Shown here: positions 25,350 through 33,308 of the stretch, one piece after another
Layout of the letters: each line of letters begins with the position of its first letter
How positions within the stretch are numbered: the stretch's first letter is position 1
Assembly: GCA_944391115.1 (NCBI GenBank)
Contig: CALXSJ010000014.1
Coordinates: 33,760-97,759 of the forward strand
Length of the DNA: 64,000 nucleotides
Direction: 5' to 3'
Source of the DNA: an uncultured Victivallales bacterium
GTDB taxonomy: Bacteria; Verrucomicrobiota; Lentisphaeria; Victivallales; UBA1829
Made by a program: the position numbers and the translations under genes
Notes under the pieces: model-generated
The model's input: only the letters and a program-made list of their open reading frames with translations
What the model was told of the DNA's origin: nothing
The model's database searches: none

Positions 25350-27971
25350 TTATGAGATGGTGCAGTAAAAAGTCCGGATTTCAAAGGGACGGAAGGCGAT
25401 CCGCGATTCAGAAACGCGGACAGGATCCGCACCGGAAAAACCGGTTTCAAAAACGGCGGACACAAAATCCGCTTTCCGCATCGACGCGGCGGTTGCACTC
25501 CCGGCGGACTCATAGAACCGCACCAGAAAACCGGACCGGAATCTGTGCATGCCGGACAACACAAGATTGGGGGCATCCCACTCCAGCAGCGGACCTTCGC
25601 GGATCACAGGCGACGCGACGCGCGGAGGCCGGTTGAGAATCTCCCCCAGCTCCACGGCTTTTCCCATCTCCAGCGGGGAGTGGGCGCGGAATGCAAATTC
25701 ATATTCATGATGTCCGTTTTCATAACTGCCCTCCTGCGGAACCATGCAGCCGTCCTTGATGTCCGTCCCGCTCCGCAGGAGACTGACGAGAATCTCTCCG
25801 TTGACAAGCTGGTGTCCCGGCGTCCCCGCATTGGCAAGCGTCAGTCCTTTTCGGTGATCGCTGTAATTCACCCAGTTGAGGGCGGGCCAGTCGCCGCGCG
25901 CCGAAACATAGTCGGCATCCGATTCCAGCTTTTTCATAAAGCCTTCGTTTTCCTGACGTACTTCGAAATAGGGTTTGCGGACCGTGCAGCCGAACGGAAC
26001 CGCATAGGTTTCAGCCGCATACGCCATCTTCAGATCCAGCGGGAAACGGATGCTGATCTTTGTATTGCATCCCGTCCAGTCCAGCGAAAGTCTCAGCAGA
26101 AAATAATCCAGGCATTTCGGGAAGAGATACTCCTTGCGGAATGTCAGGGAGCCGAATCCCGGCCAGTGGGAGCCGAGGTTTCCGGCGTCCGGCTGTTTCG
26201 GCAGAACAACACCCTCCGTAACGGCCTTGAAAAAAACCTCTCCTTCGGTAATTTCCACGACCTTTTCGCGCTGAAATTCCCGTCCCTGATAATAGTCCAT
26301 GAATTTTTCCGTCCACATGGTCCCGTAATCGGAGCGGATCAGAATTTCTCCGAAATTTTCCCGCGCGAAAACATTTTCCCCCCGCAGAGTGCGGATCACG
26401 GGAAAGGGCTCGGAGAAATCAGCCTCGTAAAAATCCGTCCGGAAACGGGGAGTGCACGGCTTCGGAGAAGACGGTTTCCCCCGCGCGGCGCGGAAATTCC
26501 TGGCGCCGCAGGCGGGAAGTTCCACCGTGAAATAAGTTTTTCCGCCGTCAGCCTGCGCGGGAACCCCTTCCGGCGCAACGGCTCCGGAAACCAGACGGAG
26601 CCCTCCTGCGGAACCGAAGCTGCAGACGCTGAAATCAGGCCCCCGGGAAATGTCGAACGCCCGGTCCGCCGTCCGGATGACACGATCCAGTTTCCGCATG
26701 ATTTCCCGGTTCGCCGCATCGGTATGGCAGCCGCACGCCGCATCATGAAACTGTGCGGAAATCAGATCGTTCCAGAGCGTTTCCCTGTCCTCCTTCCCGC
26801 CGGAAAGCACATCCATGATCTCCGCGGAAATCAGCAGATTTTCCGCCTTGCGGATCGCCTGCTTGACGGAAATGCGCGTCGTGTAACATCCCGTAAAGGT
26901 CGGATTGAACTCCCCGTGAAACACGGGCAGGGAATCTTCCGCAATCTGTTGAAAATAAGCGCGGGTGCTTCCGAATTCCACAAGACGGCCCGGAGCGCGG
27001 TTGACGGTTTCGATGATCCAGAACAGATCCTCTTCAATGCGCCCCTCCTCGGTGACATAGTGCACCAGTGCGCTTCCTTCCAGATATTTCAGCGAAGCGA
27101 CGCTCCGCGCAAGCTGATTTTCATAATCCCGGAGAACCGGCACGTTTCCCGCATATCCCAGATGCGTGATCTCGGCTGCACTGTGCGCAGCGGTGATTCC
27201 CGTTCCGTCCGGACCGCGCCAGAAAAACGGACCGTTGGACGGAATGGAGCGGGGACAGTTCGCCATCCGTCCCGGAAGCAGGTAACGGAAGCCGCATTTG
27301 ACGAGGATCTGGGGAAGCTGCGCGCACATGCCGAAGGCGTCTGTCATGCAGGCGATCTCCGGAGCGTCCCCGAAGACTTCCCGGTAAAAGTTCCTCCCGA
27401 GAAGCAGATTGCGGACGATGGACTCTCCGGAAACGAGATTCAGATCGGGAATACAGAGTCCGCCGAAATATTCAAAGCGTCCCTCCTGCCGGAGTTGCTG
27501 AAAACGGGCAAGATCCTCCGGATGTTTCCGGAGATGCACACGCAGGATCTCCGCCTGTTCGATCCCGAAATGGAACTGGCTGTATTTCTCCGCAAGGCGC
27601 AGGAGATTCTGAATCTGCTCCTCGCGGATCGTGTCGTATTCCTCATAGGAATGGCGCCAGACAAGGTCGGAATGGTGCAGTGCGGAAAGATAAATCCGAT
27701 CTTCAGTATCTTTTTGTATTTTATTTCTCCGATCTCTCCCGGACAGATCCGTCCGGACATAAAAACCGCTTGCGCCGCGGCATTCGACAAAACCGTTGTC
27801 CATCAATTCCCGCATGGCGTTCTGAATCACGGACAGGCTGACATCAAAATGGGCGGACATGTCGCGGACGGTCGCAAGCCTCGCTCCCGGTTCAAGAATG
27901 CCGCGCCGGATATTCTCCACAATTTCATTGACAACCTGCTGACGCTTTGTCGGCGAATTGGTCAGACTCAT
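25350..27971 (-). CDS. Fusion of GntR DNA-binding domain with GH38 alpha-mannosidase
   Basis: 873 residues. Residues about 8-74 are a GntR winged helix (KRQQVVNEIVENIRRGI; MSAHFDVSLSVIQNAMRELMDNGFV). From about 93 to the end the protein is a GH38 alpha-mannosidase: the zinc ligands H100 and D102 (HHSDLVW), the nucleophile and ligand D211 (MTDAFG) and H409 (QFHDAACG) are all present. The C-terminal GH38 beta-domain (WPALNWVNYSDHRKGLTLANAG ... LVSLLRS) is complete. There is no signal peptide, so it is cytoplasmic. The start at 27971 is supported by CGGGAG 5 bases upstream. The gene heads a four-gene operon behind a perfect promoter. I infer an autoregulatory transcription factor whose sensor is a mannosidase domain; a two-function enzyme is the alternative. 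Confidence 0.88.
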   Translation of the reverse strand: MSLTNSPTKRQQVVNEIVENIRRGILEPGARLATVRDMSAHFDVSLSVIQNAMRELMDNGFVECRGASGFYVRTDLSGRDRRNKIQKDTEDRIYLSALHHSDLVWRHSYEEYDTIREEQIQNLLRLAEKYSQFHFGIEQAEILRVHLRKHPEDLARFQQLRQEGRFEYFGGLCIPDLNLVSGESIVRNLLLGRNFYREVFGDAPEIACMTDAFGMCAQLPQILVKCGFRYLLPGRMANCPRSIPSNGPFFWRGPDGTGITAAHSAAEITHLGYAGNVPVLRDYENQLARSVASLKYLEGSALVHYVTEEGRIEEDLFWIIETVNRAPGRLVEFGSTRAYFQQIAEDSLPVFHGEFNPTFTGCYTTRISVKQAIRKAENLLISAEIMDVLSGGKEDRETLWNDLISAQFHDAACGCHTDAANREIMRKLDRVIRTADRAFDISRGPDFSVCSFGSAGGLRLVSGAVAPEGVPAQADGGKTYFTVELPACGARNFRAARGKPSSPKPCTPRFRTDFYEADFSEPFPVIRTLRGENVFARENFGEILIRSDYGTMWTEKFMDYYQGREFQREKVVEITEGEVFFKAVTEGVVLPKQPDAGNLGSHWPGFGSLTFRKEYLFPKCLDYFLLRLSLDWTGCNTKISIRFPLDLKMAYAAETYAVPFGCTVRKPYFEVRQENEGFMKKLESDADYVSARGDWPALNWVNYSDHRKGLTLANAGTPGHQLVNGEILVSLLRSGTDIKDGCMVPQEGSYENGHHEYEFAFRAHSPLEMGKAVELGEILNRPPRVASPVIREGPLLEWDAPNLVLSGMHRFRSGFLVRFYESAGSATAASMRKADFVSAVFETGFSGADPVRVSESRIAFRPFEIRTFYCTIS

Positions 27972-28008
27972 GACGACTCCCGAGTTGTTTCTTCTTTCAT
28001 TTCCTTTT

Positions 28009-28037
28009 ATTATAAACGGGAAAAGCATCCCTGTCAA
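28009..28037 (-). promoter_or_regulatory. Perfect sigma-70 promoter of the GntR-GH38 operon
   Basis: On the minus strand TTGACA, a 17-base spacer and TATAAT match the full consensus. The spacer contains the inverted pair GGGA/TCCC, and a perfect 10-base tandem repeat (AAAAAATACA twice, 28051-28070) lies just upstream of the -35 box. Such a strong promoter normally needs a repressor. Confidence 0.8.
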
Positions 28038-28050
28038 TGCGGAGATTCAT

Positions 28051-28070
28051 AAAAAATACAAAAAAATACA
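28051..28070. repeat. Tandem 10-base repeat upstream of the GntR-GH38 promoter
   Basis: AAAAAATACA occurs twice head to tail. Its position 14 bases above the -35 box suits an UP-element or a binding site spaced by one helical turn. Confidence 0.6.
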
Positions 28071-28173
28071 GAACGGAATCTCTTTCCCTTTCCGCATGCC
28101 ACAAAAAACATGCCAGAAGCAGACGCCCCCTGTTTTTCTTTGACGCTCCGGGAATCCAAAAAAGGAGTCTGAC

Positions 28174-29487
28174 ATGGGACTGAAGTTCAATCCGAAACAG
28201 CGCGAAGGCTGGAAACTGCTGATTTCCCCGGAAAAAACGCGGATCCTGTTTGACGGCGGTTCGCGCTCCGGGAAAACCGCCCTGATCGCGGAATACCTGA
28301 TCCGCCGCGCCCTGCAGTATCCGGGCTCGCGGCAGCTCGCGGCACGGAAATGCCGCGCACACGTGAAGACCTCGCTCTGGAACGACACGCTCAAATCTTA
28401 TGTCTTGCGCCATCTTCCGCGCGGCTTCTGCCGTTTTCAGGAAAGCGAGCTTGCGATCCTGTTTCCCAACGGCTCGTCCATTCTCGCGGGCGGACTGGAC
28501 GATGCGGAACGGACGGAGAAAATCCTCGGGAACGAGTACATCACGGTCTTCCTCAACGAAGCCACGCAAATCTCCTTCCAGACCATGCAGATGGCATTGA
28601 CACGCCTGGCCCAGCGCGTCCGGGACCGGAGGGGACGCATTGCCGTGCCGAAGCTGATTCTGGACTGCAACCCGCGCGGACCGCGCCACTGGCTGCATGC
28701 CGTCGGCGTCCGGCACACCGACCCGGAAACGGGTGAGACGCTTCCCGACGCCGCGCGATGGGCGCGCCTGAACTGGTCGGCGTATGACAACAGGGAAAAT
28801 CTGCCGCGGGAATATCTCTATGCGCTGGAATCCCTTCCGGAAGTCATGCGCGAACGCATGCTCAACGGCGTCTGGCGCGGCAACGAGGGCGCGGTCTATT
28901 CCGAATTCGATGAGGATGTCCACGTCGTGGAACCGTTTGAAATCCCCGGATCCTGGAGCCGCCTCCGCAGCATCGACTTCGGCTACACGAATCCGTTCGT
29001 CTGTCTCTGGGGCGCGCTGGACGCCGACGGAAGACTCTACATCTACCGCGAACATTACAAGGCAGGCGTCCGCACCGCGGAACACGCCGAGACCATTCTG
29101 AAACTCTCGGGCGATGAACGCTATTGCGTCACCGTCGCGGATCATGACGCCGCCGAACGCGCCGAGCTGGAATCGCACGGCATCCGCACCGAAGCGGCGG
29201 TGAAAAACGTGGCGGGCGGAATCCAGAGCGTCAAAAACCGTCTGGCCGTCTGCCCGGACAATCGTCCGCGTCTGTTTTTCTTCCGGACGCTCCGCAACCT
29301 TCTTACCGAAATTTACGATTACCGCTGGCTTCCCGCGCGGGACACCGGAAATGCCAGGGAGGAACCGATCAAGCAGAACGATCACGCGATGGACGCGCTG
29401 CGCTACATGGTCGCCGCCGCGGACCATATGGGGAAACACAGTTTCAGAAGCGCCAGCATCCCGGTATCGCCGCACAGCCGCCGGTGA
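28174..29487 (+). CDS. Phage-type terminase large subunit (isolated)
   Basis: 437 residues, PBSX/XtmB-like terminase. The ATPase half has Walker A GGSRSGKT (28-35) and Walker B ITVFLNEAT. The RNase H-like nuclease half has its acidic residues in SIDFGYTNPF, ADHDAAE and NDHAMDALRYM. Family members cut and pump DNA into phage heads. AAGGAG precedes the ATG by 6 bases. The gene is full length and intact, yet no small terminase, portal, capsid or tail gene is nearby: the flanks are the GntR-GH38 operon and an O-antigen ligase gene. It may be a prophage relic or a domesticated packaging/nuclease gene. Confidence 0.9.
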   Translation: MGLKFNPKQREGWKLLISPEKTRILFDGGSRSGKTALIAEYLIRRALQYPGSRQLAARKCRAHVKTSLWNDTLKSYVLRHLPRGFCRFQESELAILFPNGSSILAGGLDDAERTEKILGNEYITVFLNEATQISFQTMQMALTRLAQRVRDRRGRIAVPKLILDCNPRGPRHWLHAVGVRHTDPETGETLPDAARWARLNWSAYDNRENLPREYLYALESLPEVMRERMLNGVWRGNEGAVYSEFDEDVHVVEPFEIPGSWSRLRSIDFGYTNPFVCLWGALDADGRLYIYREHYKAGVRTAEHAETILKLSGDERYCVTVADHDAAERAELESHGIRTEAAVKNVAGGIQSVKNRLAVCPDNRPRLFFFRTLRNLLTEIYDYRWLPARDTGNAREEPIKQNDHAMDALRYMVAAADHMGKHSFRSASIPVSPHSRR

Positions 29488-29491
29488 CGCA

Positions 29492-31321
29492 TCAGCGGTT
29501 TTCCGGATATCCGCCGAGCCCGCCGTCCCTGACCGGAATATCCCATGGAGCCCGGTCATACTCCGGATTTTTCAGAATGACCGTCAGAAGAGCCGGCGTG
29601 ACATTCTGGATCTTCATCCTTCTGCGCAGCTCCTCTTCAATCCCCGGAATCCGCTCCGGATGCCCGGAAAGCCGGGAGATCACCGCCAGATTGTAGACGG
29701 GAATCATGCTCAGCGGATAATTCTCCGCCTCCTTCAGGTAGGCGTCGAAGGCCTCGCCGTAACGTCCCAGCTTCACCAGCGCACCGCCCCGGTATCCATG
29801 CAGATGGGCGTAATTTCCGATATAGGAACCGGCCAGAGCGTCCGCCGCGGAAAGTGCGAGTTCCGGAGCTCCCAGCTTGTCCGCCTCGATCATCAGCGCA
29901 TAATTCGCCTTGTATTCATGCGGGGCGAAACGGAGACTCCGGCGGATGCGGGCCAGCTTTTCCGGACGGGTCATGCCCGGGGCGCGGATCGCGTCCGCCG
30001 TGAAGGACGCATATGCCGAACGGCTGACGGAAAGCCCGGTCCAGCAGAGGATCAGAATCCCCGCAGAAACGGAAAACGCATAAAATGCCGAAGCGTGTTT
30101 CAGCTCTCTGGCCGGAGCGTCCTCCCGGAGCGTCTCCCGCCAGAGAAGCCCGAGCAGGAAAAAGGCGGTCAGATTCAGCGGCCACGCAACAAAGATCAGG
30201 TCAAGCTGCGCGTGAAAGAGAAGACAGAGAAAGGCGAAGAGAAGCGCTTTTCTTCCGCCGGAAAGTTCCGCCATCCCCCGCCGGAACAGCGTGAAGAGCG
30301 GATACAGCAGAAGCCATGCCCACGCGATCCAGCCGGCAATGCCGAAGGATGCGGCCATGAACAGAATGTCGTTGTGCGGATGATTGGTTCTCGCCGCATT
30401 CCGCATCCGGGAGAAGTAGTCCTCCGGCTTGAAACTGACAAATTCGTCCTCGAACGAAACGCCGCCGACACCGAATGCCGGATTTTCTGCAATCAGCCAG
30501 AGTGTCGCCTTGTAAAAGACCAGGCGGTCCTCCTGCTGTGCAATTCTGCGGACAAGTCCCGACGCAGGCCCGAGCGCGGCAAGCAGTGCGCAGAGAACCG
30601 CCCCCAGAAGCACATGGCGGAAAATGCGCCGCCCGCGCGAACGCAGATGCAGATAAAGAAACACAAGTCCGGTCAGTCCCAATGCCAGCGAAGCGCCGCG
30701 CGAGGCGCAGGCAGCAAACATCCAGATCCCGTATACCGTAAGAACGCCGAGAAGCGGATACGCCAGCAGAACGGGAATCCGCGCACGCCGGGTCAGCAGC
30801 ATCAGTTCCCGAAGCAGAAAGATCAGCGTGACCAGAAGCAGCATCGCATTCCAGTTGGTGTTTCCCGTGATTCCGAAAACCAGTCTGCCGGAATGGAACT
30901 GGATCCCGGATACGATCAGGTCCGCAAGGCCGAGCAGCGCAAGAAAACGCGGCAGAAAAAGCAGAAACACATCGGCATACACATACGCCGTCAGCGGCAG
31001 GAGAATCCAGACCAGACTTTCCCCGAGCGCCTCAAAGGGATAGCGCCCGTTCAGCAGAAAATGCCCGAAGGCGATGCAGAAAAAGCCGCCGAGCGCAAGA
31101 AGGGCTCCCCGTTTCATGGAGCTGAGTGCAACCGCGGTCCTCCGGAAATCAAACAGCAGAAACGCAAAAGCGAGAAACGCACAGGTTCCTGCGGAAAATG
31201 CCGACATCTCGCGCATCCGGGCGGGGTGGAAAAAGAGATCCGGATTGCAGCAGAGAGCCGCGGCCGCCAGCAGCAGCGGCACATGCCAGCCTTTTCTGAT
31301 GAAATCCGTAATCGACGCCAT
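29492..31321 (-). CDS. O-antigen ligase / polymerase family membrane protein
   Basis: 609 residues. About ten to twelve hydrophobic helices cover residues 10-440. The Wzy_C/O-antigen ligase signature NHPHNDILFMAASFGIAGW lies in the large loop region, preceded by NPAFGVGGVSFEDEF. The C-terminal ~150 residues are soluble and helical (APHEYKANYALMIEADKLG; LHGYRGGALVKLGRYGEAFDAYLKEAENYP), reading as TPR-like repeats. Such proteins ligate or polymerise surface polysaccharide, or glycosylate exported proteins. I start at 31321, where GGGGA lies upstream; the longer frame to 31477 has no support. No other glycan-assembly gene is adjacent. Confidence 0.82.
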   Translation of the reverse strand: MASITDFIRKGWHVPLLLAAAALCCNPDLFFHPARMREMSAFSAGTCAFLAFAFLLFDFRRTAVALSSMKRGALLALGGFFCIAFGHFLLNGRYPFEALGESLVWILLPLTAYVYADVFLLFLPRFLALLGLADLIVSGIQFHSGRLVFGITGNTNWNAMLLLVTLIFLLRELMLLTRRARIPVLLAYPLLGVLTVYGIWMFAACASRGASLALGLTGLVFLYLHLRSRGRRIFRHVLLGAVLCALLAALGPASGLVRRIAQQEDRLVFYKATLWLIAENPAFGVGGVSFEDEFVSFKPEDYFSRMRNAARTNHPHNDILFMAASFGIAGWIAWAWLLLYPLFTLFRRGMAELSGGRKALLFAFLCLLFHAQLDLIFVAWPLNLTAFFLLGLLWRETLREDAPARELKHASAFYAFSVSAGILILCWTGLSVSRSAYASFTADAIRAPGMTRPEKLARIRRSLRFAPHEYKANYALMIEADKLGAPELALSAADALAGSYIGNYAHLHGYRGGALVKLGRYGEAFDAYLKEAENYPLSMIPVYNLAVISRLSGHPERIPGIEEELRRRMKIQNVTPALLTVILKNPEYDRAPWDIPVRDGGLGGYPENR

Positions 31322-31466
31322 GAGACATTTCCCCGCAAATGAAAAACAGTTTTTCCGAAAACAGGGATACTTTAGCGTTGCAACTCCGCTTTTCAAGAAA
31401 AAATGCGGGAAAAAGGAATCTCCGCGGAATCCTCCGGTGCAGAAACTGCGGGGGACATTTCCGAGC

Positions 31467-32090
31467 TCAGGGAACAAGAAAACTGCGGATGCCTGTGAAG
31501 ATCATCTGCGAAGCCATCGCAGCGAGAATCAGGCCTGTCACCTTGCTCAGGATCACGATGACATGGCGTCCGAGCTTCTGTTCAATCCAGGTTGCGACGA
31601 ACAGAATCGTCGTCAGACAGAGCAGCGCAAGCGCGAGAGCTCCCGCGCTCAGCAGATGCGTTTTCACGGTTGACGCATCCGCTCCGATCACCAGCAGGGC
31701 CGCGATCGTGCCCGGTCCAACGGTCACGGGAATCGCCAGCGGCACAACCGCGATATTGGAGATTTTCGCCTCGGAATCGTCATCCGGCACGGCGACGACC
31801 GGTTTTTTGTCCTCCACTTTGCCGTTGACAAGACCGACGGCGGACAGAAAAAGAAGCGTGCCGCCGCCGATCCGGAACGCGTCCAGCGTGATGTCGAACG
31901 CTTCAAAAATCCACTTCCCGAAGAACAGCAGGATCATGCAACTGAAAAAGGCCGCAATCCCGATGCGGAGCGCAAGCAGACGCTTCTGCCGGATTGCCCA
32001 GTCCTGCGTCATGGCCAGAAACATGGAAAGCACGAAAAACGGCGTCAGAAGAAAAAGAAACTTGAGAAAGTTGTTGACAAAATAAGCCAT
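31467..32090 (-). CDS. MarC family integral membrane protein
   Basis: 207 residues with six hydrophobic helices and the MarC/UPF0056 signatures: LDAFRIGGGTLLFLSAVGLV in the first half and VVPLAIPVTVGPGTIAALLV in the second. AGGAGG sits 4 bases before the ATG at 32090, settling the start against a longer upstream frame. The function of the family is unresolved; transporter-like roles have been proposed. It is monocistronic, with its own promoter at 32145-32172. Confidence 0.9.
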   Translation of the reverse strand: MAYFVNNFLKFLFLLTPFFVLSMFLAMTQDWAIRQKRLLALRIGIAAFFSCMILLFFGKWIFEAFDITLDAFRIGGGTLLFLSAVGLVNGKVEDKKPVVAVPDDDSEAKISNIAVVPLAIPVTVGPGTIAALLVIGADASTVKTHLLSAGALALALLCLTTILFVATWIEQKLGRHVIVILSKVTGLILAAMASQMIFTGIRSFLVP

Positions 32091-32144
32091 GATCCCTCCT
32101 GGTGTACTTCCGCTGCCGGCGCCATTCCGCGGCGCCATTCCTAT

Positions 32145-32172
32145 ATTATACAGGCCTTTTGAAAAAAAGCAA
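32145..32172 (-). promoter_or_regulatory. Promoter of the marC-type gene
   Basis: On the minus strand -35 TTGCTT, a 16-base spacer and a perfect -10 TATAAT lie about 50 bases before the ATG at 32090. The 16-base palindrome ATCCTG-CGCG-CAGGAT at 32175-32190 abuts its upstream side and may be an operator for both divergent genes. Confidence 0.6.
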
Positions 32173-32190
32173 TTATCCTGCGCGCAGGAT

Positions 32191-32219
32191 TTGTTTTTCC
32201 ATTGAAAAGGCGGTATGTT
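32191..32219 (+). promoter_or_regulatory. Promoter candidate for the srkA-type gene and following operon
   Basis: -35 TTGTTT, a 17-base spacer and -10 TATGTT lie about 90 bases before the start at 32308, directly next to the palindrome at 32175-32190. It could drive the whole row from 32308 to 46405, where no other promoter is evident. Confidence 0.35.
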
Positions 32220-32307
32220 TCCCGAAACGGGAAAATCCTGTCTCCGGAACGGCGGAGGAAGAAGAAACGGAGTCCGTTTCATGTCGCGGGAAAAGGAGGC
32301 GCGGCGG

Positions 32308-33291
32308 ATGCACGGAGAATTCGATCATTTCACACCGGAGCGGTTTCTGCCCGACGTCGAGAAAATGCTCGGGGCGAAACTGAACGGCTACGCCTGCGCA
32401 TTCACCAGCTATGTCAACCGTGTCTATGAGCTGGAAACGGATTCCGGGGACCGGATCGTGGCAAAATTCTACCGTCCGGGCCGCTGGACACGGGAAGCGA
32501 TCCTTGATGAGCACGATTTCGTATTCGACTGCGCGGAACGCGACGTAAACGTGGCCGCTCCCTATGAACTGACGGACGGATCAACGCTCGGATTCTCCGG
32601 AGAAATTCCGTTTGCGGTCTATCCGAAGAAACGCGGCCGGGAATCGGAGTTTGAAACCCCCGAATCTCTCCGCAGGGTCGGCGCGTTGATTGGAATGATT
32701 CATTCCGCAGGCGCGGAACATCCGGCGGAACACCGGATGAATCTGACGCCGGAGGCATTCGCCTCCCGCGCCCTGTACCGCCTGTTCGACTCCGATGCCG
32801 TGCACCGCGCCTGCGAACATGAACTGAAGGATCTCTGCTTCGACATCATGGATGAGGCGGAACGGGTGCTGCCGCCGCCGGAGACCTTCCTCCGGATTCA
32901 TGGAGATTTTCATAGAGCGAATGTGCTGGACCGCGGCGACGAGGGACTTCTCGCGATTGACTTCGACGACATGCTGAACGGCCCGGCGGTTCAGGATCTC
33001 TGGCTGCTCCTGCCGGACACTCCGTCGAAAAGCCGGCGGGAACTTGACGCGCTGCTCGGAGGCTATACGCTGTTCATGGAATTCGACGACGCGACTCTGC
33101 GCGCGGCGGAAGCGCTCCGCGCCATGCGGATGATTCATTTCCTCTCCTGGTGCGCGATCCAGTCCGGCGACCGCAATTTCCGCGCAACCTTTCCCGACTG
33201 GGGTTCGGAATCCTTCTGGAGGCGCGAACTCGGCGATCTCAGAAAGCAGCTTGCGGTCATCCGCAGCGAACGGCGGAATTTCCGTCTGTAA
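32308..33291 (+). CDS. srkA: SrkA-like stress response Ser/Thr kinase (aminoglycoside phosphotransferase fold)
   Basis: 327 residues, almost exactly the length of E. coli SrkA/YihE. It shows the N-terminal FTSYVNRVYELETDSGDRIVAKFYRPGRW with the ATP-binding Lys, the catalytic loop LRIHGDFHRANVL, then AIDFDDMLNGPAVQDLWLLL with the metal-binding Asp. Start 32308 is chosen because AAGGAGG lies 8 bases upstream; a Met at 32281 is possible. In E. coli the enzyme phosphorylates proteins and counters envelope and death-pathway stress. Here it lies 17 bases before the FHA-MoxR operon, so it may be its first gene and might supply phosphorylated partners for the FHA domain (inference). Confidence 0.85.
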   Translation: MHGEFDHFTPERFLPDVEKMLGAKLNGYACAFTSYVNRVYELETDSGDRIVAKFYRPGRWTREAILDEHDFVFDCAERDVNVAAPYELTDGSTLGFSGEIPFAVYPKKRGRESEFETPESLRRVGALIGMIHSAGAEHPAEHRMNLTPEAFASRALYRLFDSDAVHRACEHELKDLCFDIMDEAERVLPPPETFLRIHGDFHRANVLDRGDEGLLAIDFDDMLNGPAVQDLWLLLPDTPSKSRRELDALLGGYTLFMEFDDATLRAAEALRAMRMIHFLSWCAIQSGDRNFRATFPDWGSESFWRRELGDLRKQLAVIRSERRNFRL

Positions 33292-33308
33292 CCGGGGAGA
33301 ATGGAAAC

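Noticed and set aside
28174..29487. Prophage call around the terminase
   Set aside because: No other phage gene, integrase, attachment repeat or flanking tRNA is visible, so only the single gene is called.
32175..32190. Palindrome plus T-rich tail as an intrinsic terminator
   Set aside because: No plus-strand gene lies upstream that would end there; an operator between divergent promoters fits better.
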